Of a DNA stretch of 10,943 nucleotides, positions 1 to 7,101 are shown piece by piece. The notes below the pieces were generated by a model. That model searched no databases. It worked only from the letters and a program-made list of their open reading frames with translations, and was not told where the DNA came from. Made by a program: the position numbers and the translations under genes. Every line of letters begins with the position of its first letter. Position 1 is the first letter of the stretch. Where the stretch lies: the NCBI GenBank assembly GCA_016933355.1, contig JAFGBC010000029.1, positions 1 to 10,943 on the forward strand, in the 5' to 3' direction. This DNA is from Candidatus Aminicenantota bacterium (lineage in GTDB: Bacteria > Acidobacteriota > Aminicenantia > Aminicenantales > JAFGBC01).

Positions 1-357
1 ATCGGACGGGTCCGCGGCCACGACCTCCCGATCTCCGTTCGCGCCCAGAAAGACCAGGCTCGACCGGGTCCGGATCGTTTCCCCCTGGTCGCTCTTTGCG
101 ACCCGGTCGAAGACGAGCCCTTCGCGCGTCAGCCAGAGCGTGTAACCGGGCGTCCTGGCGCAATACAGCGCTTCGGCGCTCATCTGGCCTTCGTTGGCGA
201 TGAAATAGAGCGGAGTTGCGGCCTTCAGGTTCGCCGGCGCTAACGACGGCGCCGGAACGGTCCCGCCCTGCGCCGGCGCCTTCCCGCTCGCGATCTGACT
301 CGCGAACACCGCCGCGCAGACGATAGGAAGAACAAAACGCACGTTTTTCCTGCTCAT
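1..357 (-). CDS. Secreted SBBP-type protein, N-terminal part (cut by window edge)
   Basis: The first 119 codons of a gene that continues beyond position 1. The ATG at 357-355 follows a purine-rich ribosome site (GGGAGGGG). Residues 1-30 form a signal peptide: basic MSRKNVR, a hydrophobic stretch, then small residues (ASG, APA), so the product is probably exported. From about residue 48 the text reads TPLYFIANEGQ, then ARTPGYTLWLTREGLVFDRV. This matches my memory of the domain that precedes SBBP beta-propeller repeats in acidobacterial-type surface proteins (an F-I-x-N-x-G-Q motif followed by a strand-rich segment). No propeller repeat is visible because the gene is cut. A second SBBP protein lies at 9151-10614. 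The substrate or partner is unknown; a role at the cell surface is inference. Confidence 0.8.
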   Translation of the reverse strand, partial: MSRKNVRFVLPIVCAAVFASQIASGKAPAQGGTVPAPSLAPANLKAATPLYFIANEGQMSAEALYCARTPGYTLWLTREGLVFDRVAKSDQGETIRTRSSLVFLGANGDREVVAADPSD

Positions 358-375
358 TGGCCCCTCCCTACCGGG

Positions 376-404
376 ATAATGCTCCCGTCCCTCAGGGAAG
401 TCAA
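376..404 (-). promoter_or_regulatory. Promoter of the left-edge SBBP-type gene
   Basis: On the minus strand, TTGACT (404-399), a 17-base spacer and CATTAT (381-376). The predicted start of transcription is near 369, leaving a leader of about 12 bases that contains the ribosome site. The spacer holds an 11-base palindrome, TCCCT-C-AGGGA (388-398), which could be an operator or chance. Confidence 0.5.
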
Positions 405-520
405 GCCGGATTTCGGAGATGCCTCCCGGTACAATCCGGCGGTCTTCCTCAGCCCGGAGCCGGCGGCGAAGAGAGGGAGGTCCTGGCGGACATGGGCGCG
501 GAGAACGCCCACCCTAAGGC

Positions 521-961
521 TTATTCCATCCCTGCCATGGCCTGAGAATACTTTTCCTGGGCCGCCTGGACCTTGGGATCCGACATGAACGGCGCGGCCT
601 TGCCCATCGCCGCCATGAGTCTTCCCATGACGGACTGGATCCGGTCGTTGAGGGGCTTCAATTCCTCGGGCGGATTGTCCATGGTCTTGAATTCGGGGTA
701 TTTCTCGATAACGGCCTTCATTTTGGGGGCCAAATCCGTCATCTTCTCGGCGGCGGCGTTCAGGGCGCCCGCGACCTCGTCAGCCGAGGCCGCTTTCTCT
801 ATGGCCGTGACGAAATCCTCGTTGGCGGCGATGAATTTGTCGAGGGTCGGGCCGATCTCGGCGTATTGGCCGAGCGCGGCGTAGTCACCTCCGCCCTTCT
901 TGCAAGCCGCGATGCCGCCGATCAAACAGAGCGCTAAAGCCAGGATCATCGCCTTTCTCAT
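521..961 (-). CDS. Small lipoprotein of unknown function
   Basis: A 146-residue protein. I place the start at the ATG at 961-959, because AGGAGAG sits just upstream and a lipoprotein signal peptide begins there; the longer open frame (to 1066) only runs through the promoter. Residues 1-20 are MRKA, a hydrophobic core, then the lipobox I-A-A-C with the lipidated cysteine at residue 20. The next residues are KKGGGD, a flexible tether without an Asp at position +2. The mature part (about 27-146) is Ala-, Lys- and Met-rich and predicted all-helical, like a small helical bundle, with no cysteines or catalytic motif. I do not recognise a family. A strong-looking promoter of its own separates it from the hydrolase upstream. 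Attachment to a membrane leaflet facing the periplasm is inferred from the signal. Confidence 0.8.
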   Translation of the reverse strand: MRKAMILALALCLIGGIAACKKGGGDYAALGQYAEIGPTLDKFIAANEDFVTAIEKAASADEVAGALNAAAEKMTDLAPKMKAVIEKYPEFKTMDNPPEELKPLNDRIQSVMGRLMAAMGKAAPFMSDPKVQAAQEKYSQAMAGME

Positions 962-1036
962 TCCCTCTCTCCTTTGAAAAAAGTGCGAGAACTTCGGCTC
1001 CTCTCCGGAGAAGCGCCCGCTGCCCTCGATGACCGG

Positions 1037-1066
1037 ACTATATATGCCCGGCCGCGCCGGTGTCAA
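1037..1066 (-). promoter_or_regulatory. Consensus sigma-70-type promoter of the lipoprotein gene
   Basis: On the minus strand, a perfect TTGACA (1066-1061), then CATATATAGT. The -10 box is TATAGT with an 18-base spacer (1042-1037) or TATATA with a 16-base spacer (1044-1039). The leader is about 70 bases. A perfect 5-bp hairpin lies directly against the -35 box. Confidence 0.7.
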
Positions 1067-1081
1067 GGCCGTTTATCGGCC
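1067..1081 (-). terminator. Short hairpin after the hydrolase gene, abutting the next -35 box
   Basis: GGCCG and CGGCC form a perfect 5-bp stem with a 5-base loop (TTTAT as written on the plus strand). It begins 11 bases past the hydrolase stop codon. There is no U tract, so it would be a weak intrinsic terminator at best. It could equally be a boundary element of the lipoprotein promoter. Confidence 0.3.
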
Positions 1082-1092
1082 GGCGGCGCTCT

Positions 1093-3351
1093 TTACTCCC
1101 CGCCGATCACGTTCAGTTCGAGATGCGTCGGGTAGGCGGCGGACCTGTGGACGGTATGCACCGCGCTTCGGAAGTCCTCCTCCCGGGCCCGAAAGATGTT
1201 AACGAACGTCTGGGGATTGCGGTCGATGAGGGGAAACCAGGTGCTTTGGATCTGGACCATGATGCGGTGTCCCTTGAGAAACCGGTGGTTTCTATCCCGC
1301 AGATCGAACGTGATCGGCGTGACGGCGCCCGGCGTCAGCGGCTCGGGCTTCTCGAAGCTCGTCCTGTATTTGCTCCGGAAGACCTCCCCCGCCAGAAGCA
1401 TCTGGAAATCCCCCATCCGGACGCCGGTCGGATTCGGTCGCGGATCGGGGGCGTCGCCGGGATAAACATCGATCAGCTTGACGATCCAGTCGGCGTCCGT
1501 CCCCGTCGTGGAGACGAAGAGGTGGGCGATGATCGGCCCCGCGATTGTGGCGTCTTCGGCCAGGACGTCCGATTGATAGACGAGGACGTCGGGGCGGCGG
1601 GCGGCAAAGCGCTGGTCCTCGACCATCCAGAGATGCCCCTGGGTCGTGCGGATCTCCGCGGACCAGGGAACAGGCTTGCGGGGGTCGCTCATGAACGCAT
1701 CGGCCGCCCGCTCCCCTGTTTCCGTCGGCGGCTCGAAGGACAGTTTCCCGTCCGCTCGCAGATAGATCTTCCTCTCGTTCGATTCCCGCGGCGGCCAGCG
1801 GTCATAAGAGATCCAGCGGTTCGATCCCGTCTCGAAGACGAAGGCTTCGGGAAGCTCGGGCTCCCCCTTGTCCTTCAGGTGGGAGTTGAAGAACGGCAGC
1901 TCGACCTTTTCCCGGTAGTCCGCCCCCGTCTTGACGCCGAAACGGATCTCGCCCAGGACATCGCCGTCCATGGACGCCCAGCCGCCGTGCAGCCAGGGCC
2001 CGACGACCAGAACGCTCTTGTTCCCCGGGGTCTTCTCCTCGATGGCCCGATAGATGCTCATCGGGCCGTAGAAATCCTCGGCGTCGAACCAGCCGGCCAC
2101 ATTCAGGACGGCCGGCCTAATATTCTTCAAATGGGGAAGGACGTTCTGCTTTTGCCAGTATTCGTCGTAATCGCCGTGGGTCATATAGTCGTTCCAGGTC
2201 GGGACCGATCCGTGGAAATACAGGACATCCGCGTTCGCGACCGGCCCCATCTCCATGAAGAATTTATAGCCGTCTGGAGTTCCGTAGCTCCAGCGCCCGC
2301 TCCCCGTCCCGGACGGGTGCGGCCGGGTCCGGGCGCTCCGCGCCAGCCAATCGAACGTATACATCAGGCGGAAGGCGCCGTTGTGATGGAAATCGTCCCC
2401 GACCCACATGTCGGCGGGCGAAGCCTGGGGAGAGGAGGCCTTAAGGGCGGGGTGCGCGTCGATCATCCCCATAACCGTATGCCAGCCGGGATAGGAGATC
2501 CCCCACTGCCCTACACGGCCGTTGTTATTGGGAATGTTCGTGATGAGCCAATCGATCGTGTCGAAGGTGTCGCTGCTCTCGTCGACGTCCCGGGGGCTCC
2601 TCTTATCCGGCCGGTGGGGCCTCATCACGACGAACTCGCCTTCGGACTTGTACTGTCCCCGGCAGTCCTGGAGGACGAAGATGTACCCCTCCTCGGCGAA
2701 CAACCACGACGGTCCGGGCGACGGCCGATACCTATGTTCGCCGTAGGGCGGAATCCCGTACGGCGTCCGGCGGAACAGGATCGGATAGGTGCGGGAGGTA
2801 TCCGTCGGCGCGTAGACCTGGGTGAAGAGCCTCACGCCGTCCCGCATCGGCACCATGTATTCTTTCTTCGCGTAGTGCTCCAGGACGTAGGCGGTGCGGC
2901 GCCCCTGCAGGTTATCGGGATTGAGTTCGACCGACTTCCGGAAGTTCAGGATGGCCTGCGCTTTTTGTCCGTCGCACATGAAACCGTAACCCAGGCTGTC
3001 GTAGGTGTTGAATGCCCGGGGATAAGCTTCGACGTTCAGCTTGAAGATCTCGATCGCCTCTTTGACGCGGCCTTTCTCGATCAGGTCCAGGCCGAGCTCG
3101 TTCAGCCGCTCCTCGGCGAAGTCATAGGCGTCGGGTGCTGCGGCCCTCAAGCGCTTGTACTCGTGGACCGCCGCCGCGACGTCCTTCTTGAGGAGGACCT
3201 TGAGGAGCGCGTCCCCGATGGACGGTTTGGCCTCTTGTCGTCCCTCCGGACTCGGCCCCGAATGCAAAACGGCCGGAAGGGGTCCCGCAGCGGAGAAGAC
3301 GAAGCCAAGAATGAGAACGGCGATTCCCAACACAGACTTAAATCTCATCAT
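1093..3351 (-). CDS. Secreted TPR plus CocE/NonD-type alpha/beta hydrolase
   Basis: 752 residues from the ATG at 3351; the next codon is also ATG, and AGGGGTGGAG upstream suits either. Residues 1-25 are a signal peptide. Residues about 75-150 form TPR-like helical pairs (EAIEIFKLNVEAYP, then AQAILNFRKSVELNPDN). The catalytic body begins near residue 163 (EYMVPMRDGVRLFTQVYAP), as in the peptidase S15/CocE family. The triad fits: Ser286 in GISYPG, Asp423 in GWFD, His455 in GPWLHGGW. After about residue 510 a strand-rich C-terminal jelly-roll follows (SNRWISYDRWPP; IAGPIIAHLFVSTTGTDADW), usual for this family. Known members are alpha-amino acid or beta-lactam ester hydrolases, cocaine esterase and X-Pro dipeptidyl peptidases, so the substrate cannot be named. 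A role in extracytoplasmic ester or peptide breakdown is inference. The N-terminal TPR segment is not part of the classical enzymes. Confidence 0.9.
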   Translation of the reverse strand: MMRFKSVLGIAVLILGFVFSAAGPLPAVLHSGPSPEGRQEAKPSIGDALLKVLLKKDVAAAVHEYKRLRAAAPDAYDFAEERLNELGLDLIEKGRVKEAIEIFKLNVEAYPRAFNTYDSLGYGFMCDGQKAQAILNFRKSVELNPDNLQGRRTAYVLEHYAKKEYMVPMRDGVRLFTQVYAPTDTSRTYPILFRRTPYGIPPYGEHRYRPSPGPSWLFAEEGYIFVLQDCRGQYKSEGEFVVMRPHRPDKRSPRDVDESSDTFDTIDWLITNIPNNNGRVGQWGISYPGWHTVMGMIDAHPALKASSPQASPADMWVGDDFHHNGAFRLMYTFDWLARSARTRPHPSGTGSGRWSYGTPDGYKFFMEMGPVANADVLYFHGSVPTWNDYMTHGDYDEYWQKQNVLPHLKNIRPAVLNVAGWFDAEDFYGPMSIYRAIEEKTPGNKSVLVVGPWLHGGWASMDGDVLGEIRFGVKTGADYREKVELPFFNSHLKDKGEPELPEAFVFETGSNRWISYDRWPPRESNERKIYLRADGKLSFEPPTETGERAADAFMSDPRKPVPWSAEIRTTQGHLWMVEDQRFAARRPDVLVYQSDVLAEDATIAGPIIAHLFVSTTGTDADWIVKLIDVYPGDAPDPRPNPTGVRMGDFQMLLAGEVFRSKYRTSFEKPEPLTPGAVTPITFDLRDRNHRFLKGHRIMVQIQSTWFPLIDRNPQTFVNIFRAREEDFRSAVHTVHRSAAYPTHLELNVIGGE

Positions 3352-3525
3352 GCTCCACCCCTGGAGATCAATGCTCTCGCAACCCGAACGGCTCGCGGCG
3401 GCGCGGCCGGTTACGATCCGGGATTCGAGCCCGACGGGGCTCCCTCTCACGGCGCATTCACGCGCTTTTGAATGATGTTTTGAAGAAAGATCTCAAATCG
3501 CCGACCGACCACTATTTCCCTCGAA

Positions 3526-3554
3526 ATTGTATCGAGAATGATCTTTCTTGGCAA
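3526..3554 (-). promoter_or_regulatory. Promoter of the hydrolase gene
   Basis: On the minus strand, TTGCCA (3554-3549), a 17-base spacer and TACAAT (3531-3526). Both boxes match the sigma-70 consensus at five of six bases. The predicted leader is long, about 170 bases before the ATG at 3351. Confidence 0.6.
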
Positions 3555-3597
3555 GTCCGCGCATCGCGCCGGCGAGAATCTTGCCGAAGGGCCTATA

Positions 3598-3646
3598 GTC
3601 CTGTCATCGAAAAACCTTAGCGACGGACGACAGGATTGGACAGGAC
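3598..3646. repeat. Inverted repeat GTCCTGTC / GACAGGAC
   Basis: Perfect 8-base arms at 3598-3605 and 3639-3646, separated by 33 bases. An extra partial copy, GACAGGA, lies at 3629-3635, so two direct copies face one inverted copy. The site lies about 45 bases upstream of the hydrolase -35 box. An activator or repressor site is possible, but the function is unknown. Confidence 0.4.
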
Positions 3647-3739
3647 GACGACGCCCATATCGGACGGAAGAGCCGGATCCATGTCCGCCGGCGTGAAAGC
3701 CGGGACGATGAGCCCATTCGGCCCGCAAAGCCGAGTGTC
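3617..3739 (-). pseudogene. Possible 3' remnant of an unidentified gene
   Basis: Forty codons ending in TAA (3619-3617), in a different frame from the NapH-like gene whose stop it overlaps. 29 of 40 third positions are G or C, and the translation looks protein-like (GLIVPAFTPADMDP, then DMGVVVLSNPVVRR). There is no credible start with a ribosome site; the only ATG near the front is at 3682. I do not recognise the sequence. It may be the tail of a decayed gene or a chance open frame. Confidence 0.22.
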
Positions 3740-4700
3740 AGCGGACGCGGAATTCGAGCTCGCCCGACGGGCAGGAGTTGACGCAGACCGCGCACGAGAA
3801 GCAGTCGGGCCGGACGGCGGCGTCTTTGAGGATCTCGGGCACGGTCGGGCAGGGCGATTTGGCGGTGCACACGCCGCAGTCGGCGCAGGCCGGCTTCGTC
3901 CGGACCACGCGGAATAACCCGAGCGGCTCGACGAGGTTGGTGACGAGCCCGATCGGACAGACGAGGTAGCAGAACGGCCGGTAGACGACGAAGGCGAAGG
4001 CCAACGTCAGCAGGAACGGCAGGAAATGGATGACCGTGTCCATGACCGTCGGCTGCTTGACGATCTCGAAGCCGTGGAAGGCGTTGATGTAGTCGTAGAG
4101 CGACAGGGCGATCGCCTGCTCGCCCTGGACCGTGTGCAGGATCGCCGTCCCGCTCAAGAAGATGAAGAGCAGCAGGAGACCGACCCGCACGCCCTGGCTG
4201 AACCGGAAATTCCACCTGCGGCGGCGGATGCCGAGCTTATCGGCCAGCATGGCGACGAGCTCCTGGGCGGCGCCCACCGGGCAGACCCAGCCGCAGAAGA
4301 GCTTAGGGCCGACCAGGGTCAGGAACAGGATGACCGCCAGCGTCACCATCATCGGCGTCCGGAAGCCATAGAGGACGGCCTTGGCCACCGAGCAGATGGG
4401 CGAGGGATGCATCGAGAAGCCGCTGAAGGCCTTGACGGGCAGGTTGGCGGCGATCCCGAAAAGGAAAGTCGACAGGAGGAGGAAGGGCACTTTGATCCCA
4501 TTTCTCATCTTCTTGGTCAGGAGAAGGGCCAAGGCCGCGATGCCGAGAACCAGCATCGCGACGAACTTGGGCCGCTGAAGGACATCGAGGAACCCGGCCG
4601 GCCGGCCGCGCCCGGCCTGCTGGGCCGCCAGCGTCAGGGGGGTCAGCAGAAACCCGAAGCCCGCCGCCGCCGCTATTCCGATTCTTCTCGCTGCGTTCAT
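3738..4700 (-). CDS. NapH/CcoG-like membrane protein with two 4Fe-4S clusters
   Basis: 320 residues. The ATG at 4700 is chosen for GGGAGG upstream; a longer open frame (to 4745) crosses the -10 box. Residues about 5-27 form a hydrophobic, signal-like segment ending LAAQQ. Further membrane segments lie near 46-62, 69-86, 115-132, 172-190 and 225-240. The family signature occurs twice: CGWVCPVG (Cys136, Cys140), followed by AAQE, and CYLVCPIG (Cys244, Cys248). The C-terminus carries two ferredoxin-like motifs, CADCGVC with CP (Cys272, 275, 278, 284) and CFSCAVC with CP (Cys300, 303, 306, 310), so eight ligands for two 4Fe-4S clusters. NapH, NosR and CcoG relatives pass electrons between the quinone pool or cytoplasm and extracytoplasmic partners. 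No NapG, NosZ or cytochrome gene is adjacent, so the partner is unknown. It follows the helicase gene by 74 bases but seems to have its own -10 box. Confidence 0.9.
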   Translation of the reverse strand: MNAARRIGIAAAAGFGFLLTPLTLAAQQAGRGRPAGFLDVLQRPKFVAMLVLGIAALALLLTKKMRNGIKVPFLLLSTFLFGIAANLPVKAFSGFSMHPSPICSVAKAVLYGFRTPMMVTLAVILFLTLVGPKLFCGWVCPVGAAQELVAMLADKLGIRRRRWNFRFSQGVRVGLLLLFIFLSGTAILHTVQGEQAIALSLYDYINAFHGFEIVKQPTVMDTVIHFLPFLLTLAFAFVVYRPFCYLVCPIGLVTNLVEPLGLFRVVRTKPACADCGVCTAKSPCPTVPEILKDAAVRPDCFSCAVCVNSCPSGELEFRVR

Positions 4701-4727
4701 CGTCGCCTCCCGGCCAGAATTTCTCGC

Positions 4728-4733
4728 ATTATA
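4728..4733 (-). promoter_or_regulatory. -10 box of the NapH-like gene
   Basis: On the minus strand, a perfect TATAAT preceded by TTTTTG. No convincing -35 box is found at 17 bases (ATACGA). Transcription would start near 4721, about 20 bases before the ATG. This suggests the gene need not depend on read-through from the helicase gene. Confidence 0.5.
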
Positions 4734-4774
4734 CAAAAACTGCATCCCTTTCGTATTGGGGACCGGACACGTCG

Positions 4775-6241
4775 TCAGCGGCGGCGGCGCCGGGGGCCGC
4801 GCGACTCCCCGCCCCCCTCGCCCATCGGCTTGCGCCCGCCCGTCCGGCCGAAGCGTCCGGACCCGGAGGAGCGCTCGTCGGGCTCGACCGGCACGACCGG
4901 AGCATGAAACGTCTCCTGATAGAAATCATCCAGGAGCATGGCTAACAGGGCGACCTCGTCGCCCACTTCGCTCAGGCTGCGGGCCAGCGAGAGAAAGCGT
5001 TGCATGCGCTCCGCCTTCAGGCTGTCCCGTCCGCGCAGGCGCGCCTCGAGCAGGACGATGATCCGCTCCGAGGCGACCCTGGCCACATCCTCGTCGGACG
5101 GCAGCGTCCGCTCCTGGAGGCCGATCTTGAAGCGCGCCGCGATCTTGGCCAGGTCGGCCCGCTCCATGCCGCTGACGAGGGTGACGGCCGTCCCGCTCCC
5201 GCCGGCCCGTCCCGTGCGGCCGGCCCGATGGATATAGGCCTCGGGGTCCTCGGGCGGCTCGTACTGGAAGACGTGGGACAGCTCGGGCAGGTCGATGCCC
5301 CGGGCCGCGACGTCCGTCGCCACCAGGAAGCGCAGCGTCCCCCGCCGGATCCGGTCCATGACCTTGGCCCGGGCCGTTTGGACCAGGTCGGAGCTCAGGG
5401 CGTCGGCGTCGTAGCCGAAGCGCTGGAGCACGACCGACACGTATTCGACATGCGCCTTCGTGTTGCAGAAGATCAGGGCCGAGGGCGGGTTCTCGACCTC
5501 GATGATCCGGACGAGGCCGCGGTCCTTGTCCATCCGGTCGACCTCGTAGAAGACGTGCGCGACCTCGGTCACGTGAATGTGATCGCTGCTCAGGTTGAGG
5601 ATGCCCGGCTCGCGCATGAACTGGTCGGCCAGGCGGATGACCTGGGGCGGGTAGGTCGCCGAGAACATGAAGGTGCTTACGGGTCGGTCGGGAAGGTAGG
5701 CCTGGACCCGCTTCATGTCGGGATAGAAGCCCATCGAAAGCATCCGGTCGGCCTCGTCGAAGATGAGGACGGTCAGGTTGGAGAGCGAGAGGGAGCGGCG
5801 CAGCAAGTGATCGAGGATGCGGCCCGGCGTGCCGACGACGAGGTGCGCTCCCGACTTGAACGCGGCCAGCTGCTCGCCGTAGCCGACGCCGCCATAGACG
5901 GCGATGCTGCGGACGCCGCTGTCCCGGCCCACGATCCCGGCCTCGCGGGCGACCTGCTGGGCCAGCTCGCGGGTCGGGACCAGGACAAGCGCCTGGGTGA
6001 CCGGACGGCCGGCGTCGATGAGCTGAAGGATGGGCAGCAGGAAGGCGCCCGTCTTGCCGCTGCCCGTCCGGGACTGGATCATCATGTCGCGCCGGGCGAG
6101 CAGATAGGGAATAGCCTGCGACTGGACGGGCATCAGCTCCGTCCAGCCCGCGTTGGCCGCGGCCCGCCGCAGGGGCTCGGAAAGCTCGGCCAGGGTCAGG
6201 GGGGGAAGGGTCTCGGTTTTTTGATCGGGCTCTTCGGTCAT
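4775..6241 (-). CDS. DEAD-box ATP-dependent RNA helicase
   Basis: 488 residues. The ATG at 6241 has GCGGAG upstream. All core motifs are intact: Q motif near 32-45 (GWTELMPVQSQAIP), Walker A SRTGSGKT (57-64), PTRELAQQ (89-96), TPGR (138-141), DEAD (162-165), SAT (194-196), IFCNT (257-261), VATDVAARGID (307-317) and HRAGRTGR (338-345). An N-terminal RecA domain (about 15-220) and a C-terminal one (about 225-370) are followed by a helical stretch (about 375-445) and a basic, Gly-rich tail ending in five arginines, typical of RNA binding outside the core. No DbpA-type RNA-recognition domain is seen, so it is closer to general RhlE/CshA/DeaD-like helicases. Expected roles are ribosome assembly, RNA decay or cold adaptation; which one cannot be read here. 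The gene is divergent from yggS. Confidence 0.95.
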   Translation of the reverse strand: MTEEPDQKTETLPPLTLAELSEPLRRAAANAGWTELMPVQSQAIPYLLARRDMMIQSRTGSGKTGAFLLPILQLIDAGRPVTQALVLVPTRELAQQVAREAGIVGRDSGVRSIAVYGGVGYGEQLAAFKSGAHLVVGTPGRILDHLLRRSLSLSNLTVLIFDEADRMLSMGFYPDMKRVQAYLPDRPVSTFMFSATYPPQVIRLADQFMREPGILNLSSDHIHVTEVAHVFYEVDRMDKDRGLVRIIEVENPPSALIFCNTKAHVEYVSVVLQRFGYDADALSSDLVQTARAKVMDRIRRGTLRFLVATDVAARGIDLPELSHVFQYEPPEDPEAYIHRAGRTGRAGGSGTAVTLVSGMERADLAKIAARFKIGLQERTLPSDEDVARVASERIIVLLEARLRGRDSLKAERMQRFLSLARSLSEVGDEVALLAMLLDDFYQETFHAPVVPVEPDERSSGSGRFGRTGGRKPMGEGGGESRGPRRRRR

Positions 6242-6276
6242 GACGATCTCCGCATCGGCCTCGGGATTGGAGGAGT

Positions 6277-6305
6277 ATTATCCCCTAATATCCGGAGAAG
6301 CGCAA
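6277..6305 (-). promoter_or_regulatory. Promoter of the DEAD-box helicase gene
   Basis: On the minus strand, TTGCGC (6305-6300), a 17-base spacer and GATAAT (6282-6277). The leader is about 28 bases. The -35 box resembles that of the divergent yggS promoter (TTGCGT). Confidence 0.5.
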
Positions 6306-6334
6306 ACGCGGCCGCCTGTCCTCGAAGCGGGATC

Positions 6335-6352
6335 GCCCCGAAACGCCGGGGC
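6335..6352. repeat. GC hairpin between divergent promoters
   Basis: GCCCCG (6335-6340) and CGGGGC (6347-6352) form a perfect 6-bp stem with loop AAACGC. It lies 2 bases upstream of the yggS -35 box. No terminator is needed between divergent starts, so it may be a binding site or a DNA-structural element. Confidence 0.35.
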
Positions 6353-6354
6353 TC

Positions 6355-6382
6355 TTGCGTTGGACTATCCTTATGCTAAAAT
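6355..6382 (+). promoter_or_regulatory. Promoter of yggS
   Basis: TTGCGT (6355-6360), a 16-base spacer and TAAAAT (6377-6382). Transcription would start near 6389, about 22 bases before the ATG, leaving room for the ribosome site GGGAGGAC. Confidence 0.5.
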
Positions 6383-6410
6383 TAGGTTTTAAGGAAAGGG
6401 AGGACGTCCG

Positions 6411-7073
6411 ATGGACAGAACGATCGCGGATCAGGTGCGCGCCCTGCTGGCCGAGCTACCGCCCGGCGTCGAGCTGGTGGCGGCGGCCAAGACGAGGACG
6501 CCCGCGGAGATCCGCGAGGCGATCGGGGCCGGAGTCCGCGCCGTCGGCGAGAACTACGTCCAAGAGGCGGCCGCGGCCGTCGCCGAGGTCGGCCGCTCCG
6601 TCCGCTGGCACTTCATCGGCCATCTTCAGACGAACAAGGTCAAGAAGGCGGTCGAGCTCTTCGACCTGATCGAGACCGTGGACTCGGCCGAGCTGGCCCG
6701 CGAGATCGACAAGCGGGCCGCCGCCGCGGACAAGGTCATGCCTATCCTGGTCGAGATCAACAGCGGCCGCGAGCGGCAGAAAGCCGGCGTCCTCCCCGAA
6801 GAGGCGGAATCCTTGGTCCGCGAGATCGCGCTCTTCAAGAATATCCGGGTCGAGGGGCTGATGACGATGGGTCCCTTCGAAGGGAACCCCGAGGACGCCC
6901 GCCCCTATTTCCGGGAGACGAAAAAGACGCTCGAGGACCTCAAGGCCCTGTCCATCCCGGGCATCGAGCTCCACCGCCTGTCGATGGGCATGACCAATTC
7001 CTACAGGGTCGCGGTCGAGGAGGGGGCGACCATGGTCCGGGTCGGAACGCTGATCTTCGGGCCGCGGTCCTGA
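6411..7073 (+). CDS. yggS: YggS/PLPBP family pyridoxal phosphate homeostasis protein
   Basis: 220 residues, full family length. The ATG at 6411 is preceded by GGGAGGAC at about 8 bases. The PLP-binding lysine is expected at Lys27 in VAAAKTRT. Other family marks are GENYVQEA (46-53), WHFIGHLQTNK (66-76), VEINSGRERQKAGV (114-127), EGLMTMGPF (148-156) and the phosphate-binding end LSMGMTNSY (190-198) with VRVGTLIFG (209-217). Members are single-domain PLP carriers shaped like the N-terminal barrel of alanine racemase. They bind PLP without known catalysis and keep free PLP and amino-acid pools balanced in the cytoplasm. Here the gene stands alone, divergent from a helicase and convergent with rmuC, not beside the proC, yggT or sepF-type genes seen in many bacteria. 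The class V PLP enzyme at the right edge is a separate unit. Confidence 0.96.
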   Translation: MDRTIADQVRALLAELPPGVELVAAAKTRTPAEIREAIGAGVRAVGENYVQEAAAAVAEVGRSVRWHFIGHLQTNKVKKAVELFDLIETVDSAELAREIDKRAAAADKVMPILVEINSGRERQKAGVLPEEAESLVREIALFKNIRVEGLMTMGPFEGNPEDARPYFRETKKTLEDLKALSIPGIELHRLSMGMTNSYRVAVEEGATMVRVGTLIFGPRS

Positions 7074-7101
7074 GCCCGGGCCCGGCCCGGCCGGCGGCGG
7101 A

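Larger units (their letters stand above)
3352..3737. other. 386-base gap upstream of the hydrolase gene
   Basis: No intact gene is seen. It contains a good minus-strand promoter (3526-3554), a leader of about 170 bases with a small hairpin (CGGG and CCCG around CTCGAAT, near 3419-3433), an inverted repeat (3598-3646), and a minus-strand frame with coding-like codon use that begins inside the neighbouring gene's end (3617-3739). Confidence 0.6.

Noticed and set aside
493..511. Hairpin TGGGCG / CGCCCA downstream of the lipoprotein gene
   Set aside because: Only 6 bp with a 7-base loop and no T run; too weak to call a terminator here.
3418..3434. T-arm-like hairpin (CGGG-CTCGAAT-CCCG on the minus strand)
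   Set aside because: No matching acceptor stem, D-arm or anticodon arm is found around it, so it is not a tRNA.
1060..3471. 803-codon open frame on the plus strand, opposite the hydrolase
   Set aside because: It is Arg-, Pro- and Asp-rich with no domain, and mirrors the codon bias of the real gene, which has full motifs on the other strand.
3604..4215. 203-codon minus-strand frame overlapping the NapH-like gene
   Set aside because: Arg- and Pro-rich alternative frame of a gene with intact cysteine motifs.
5000..6379. 459-codon plus-strand frame opposite the helicase
   Set aside because: A shadow of the helicase frame; low-complexity composition and no domain, while the minus strand has all DEAD-box motifs.
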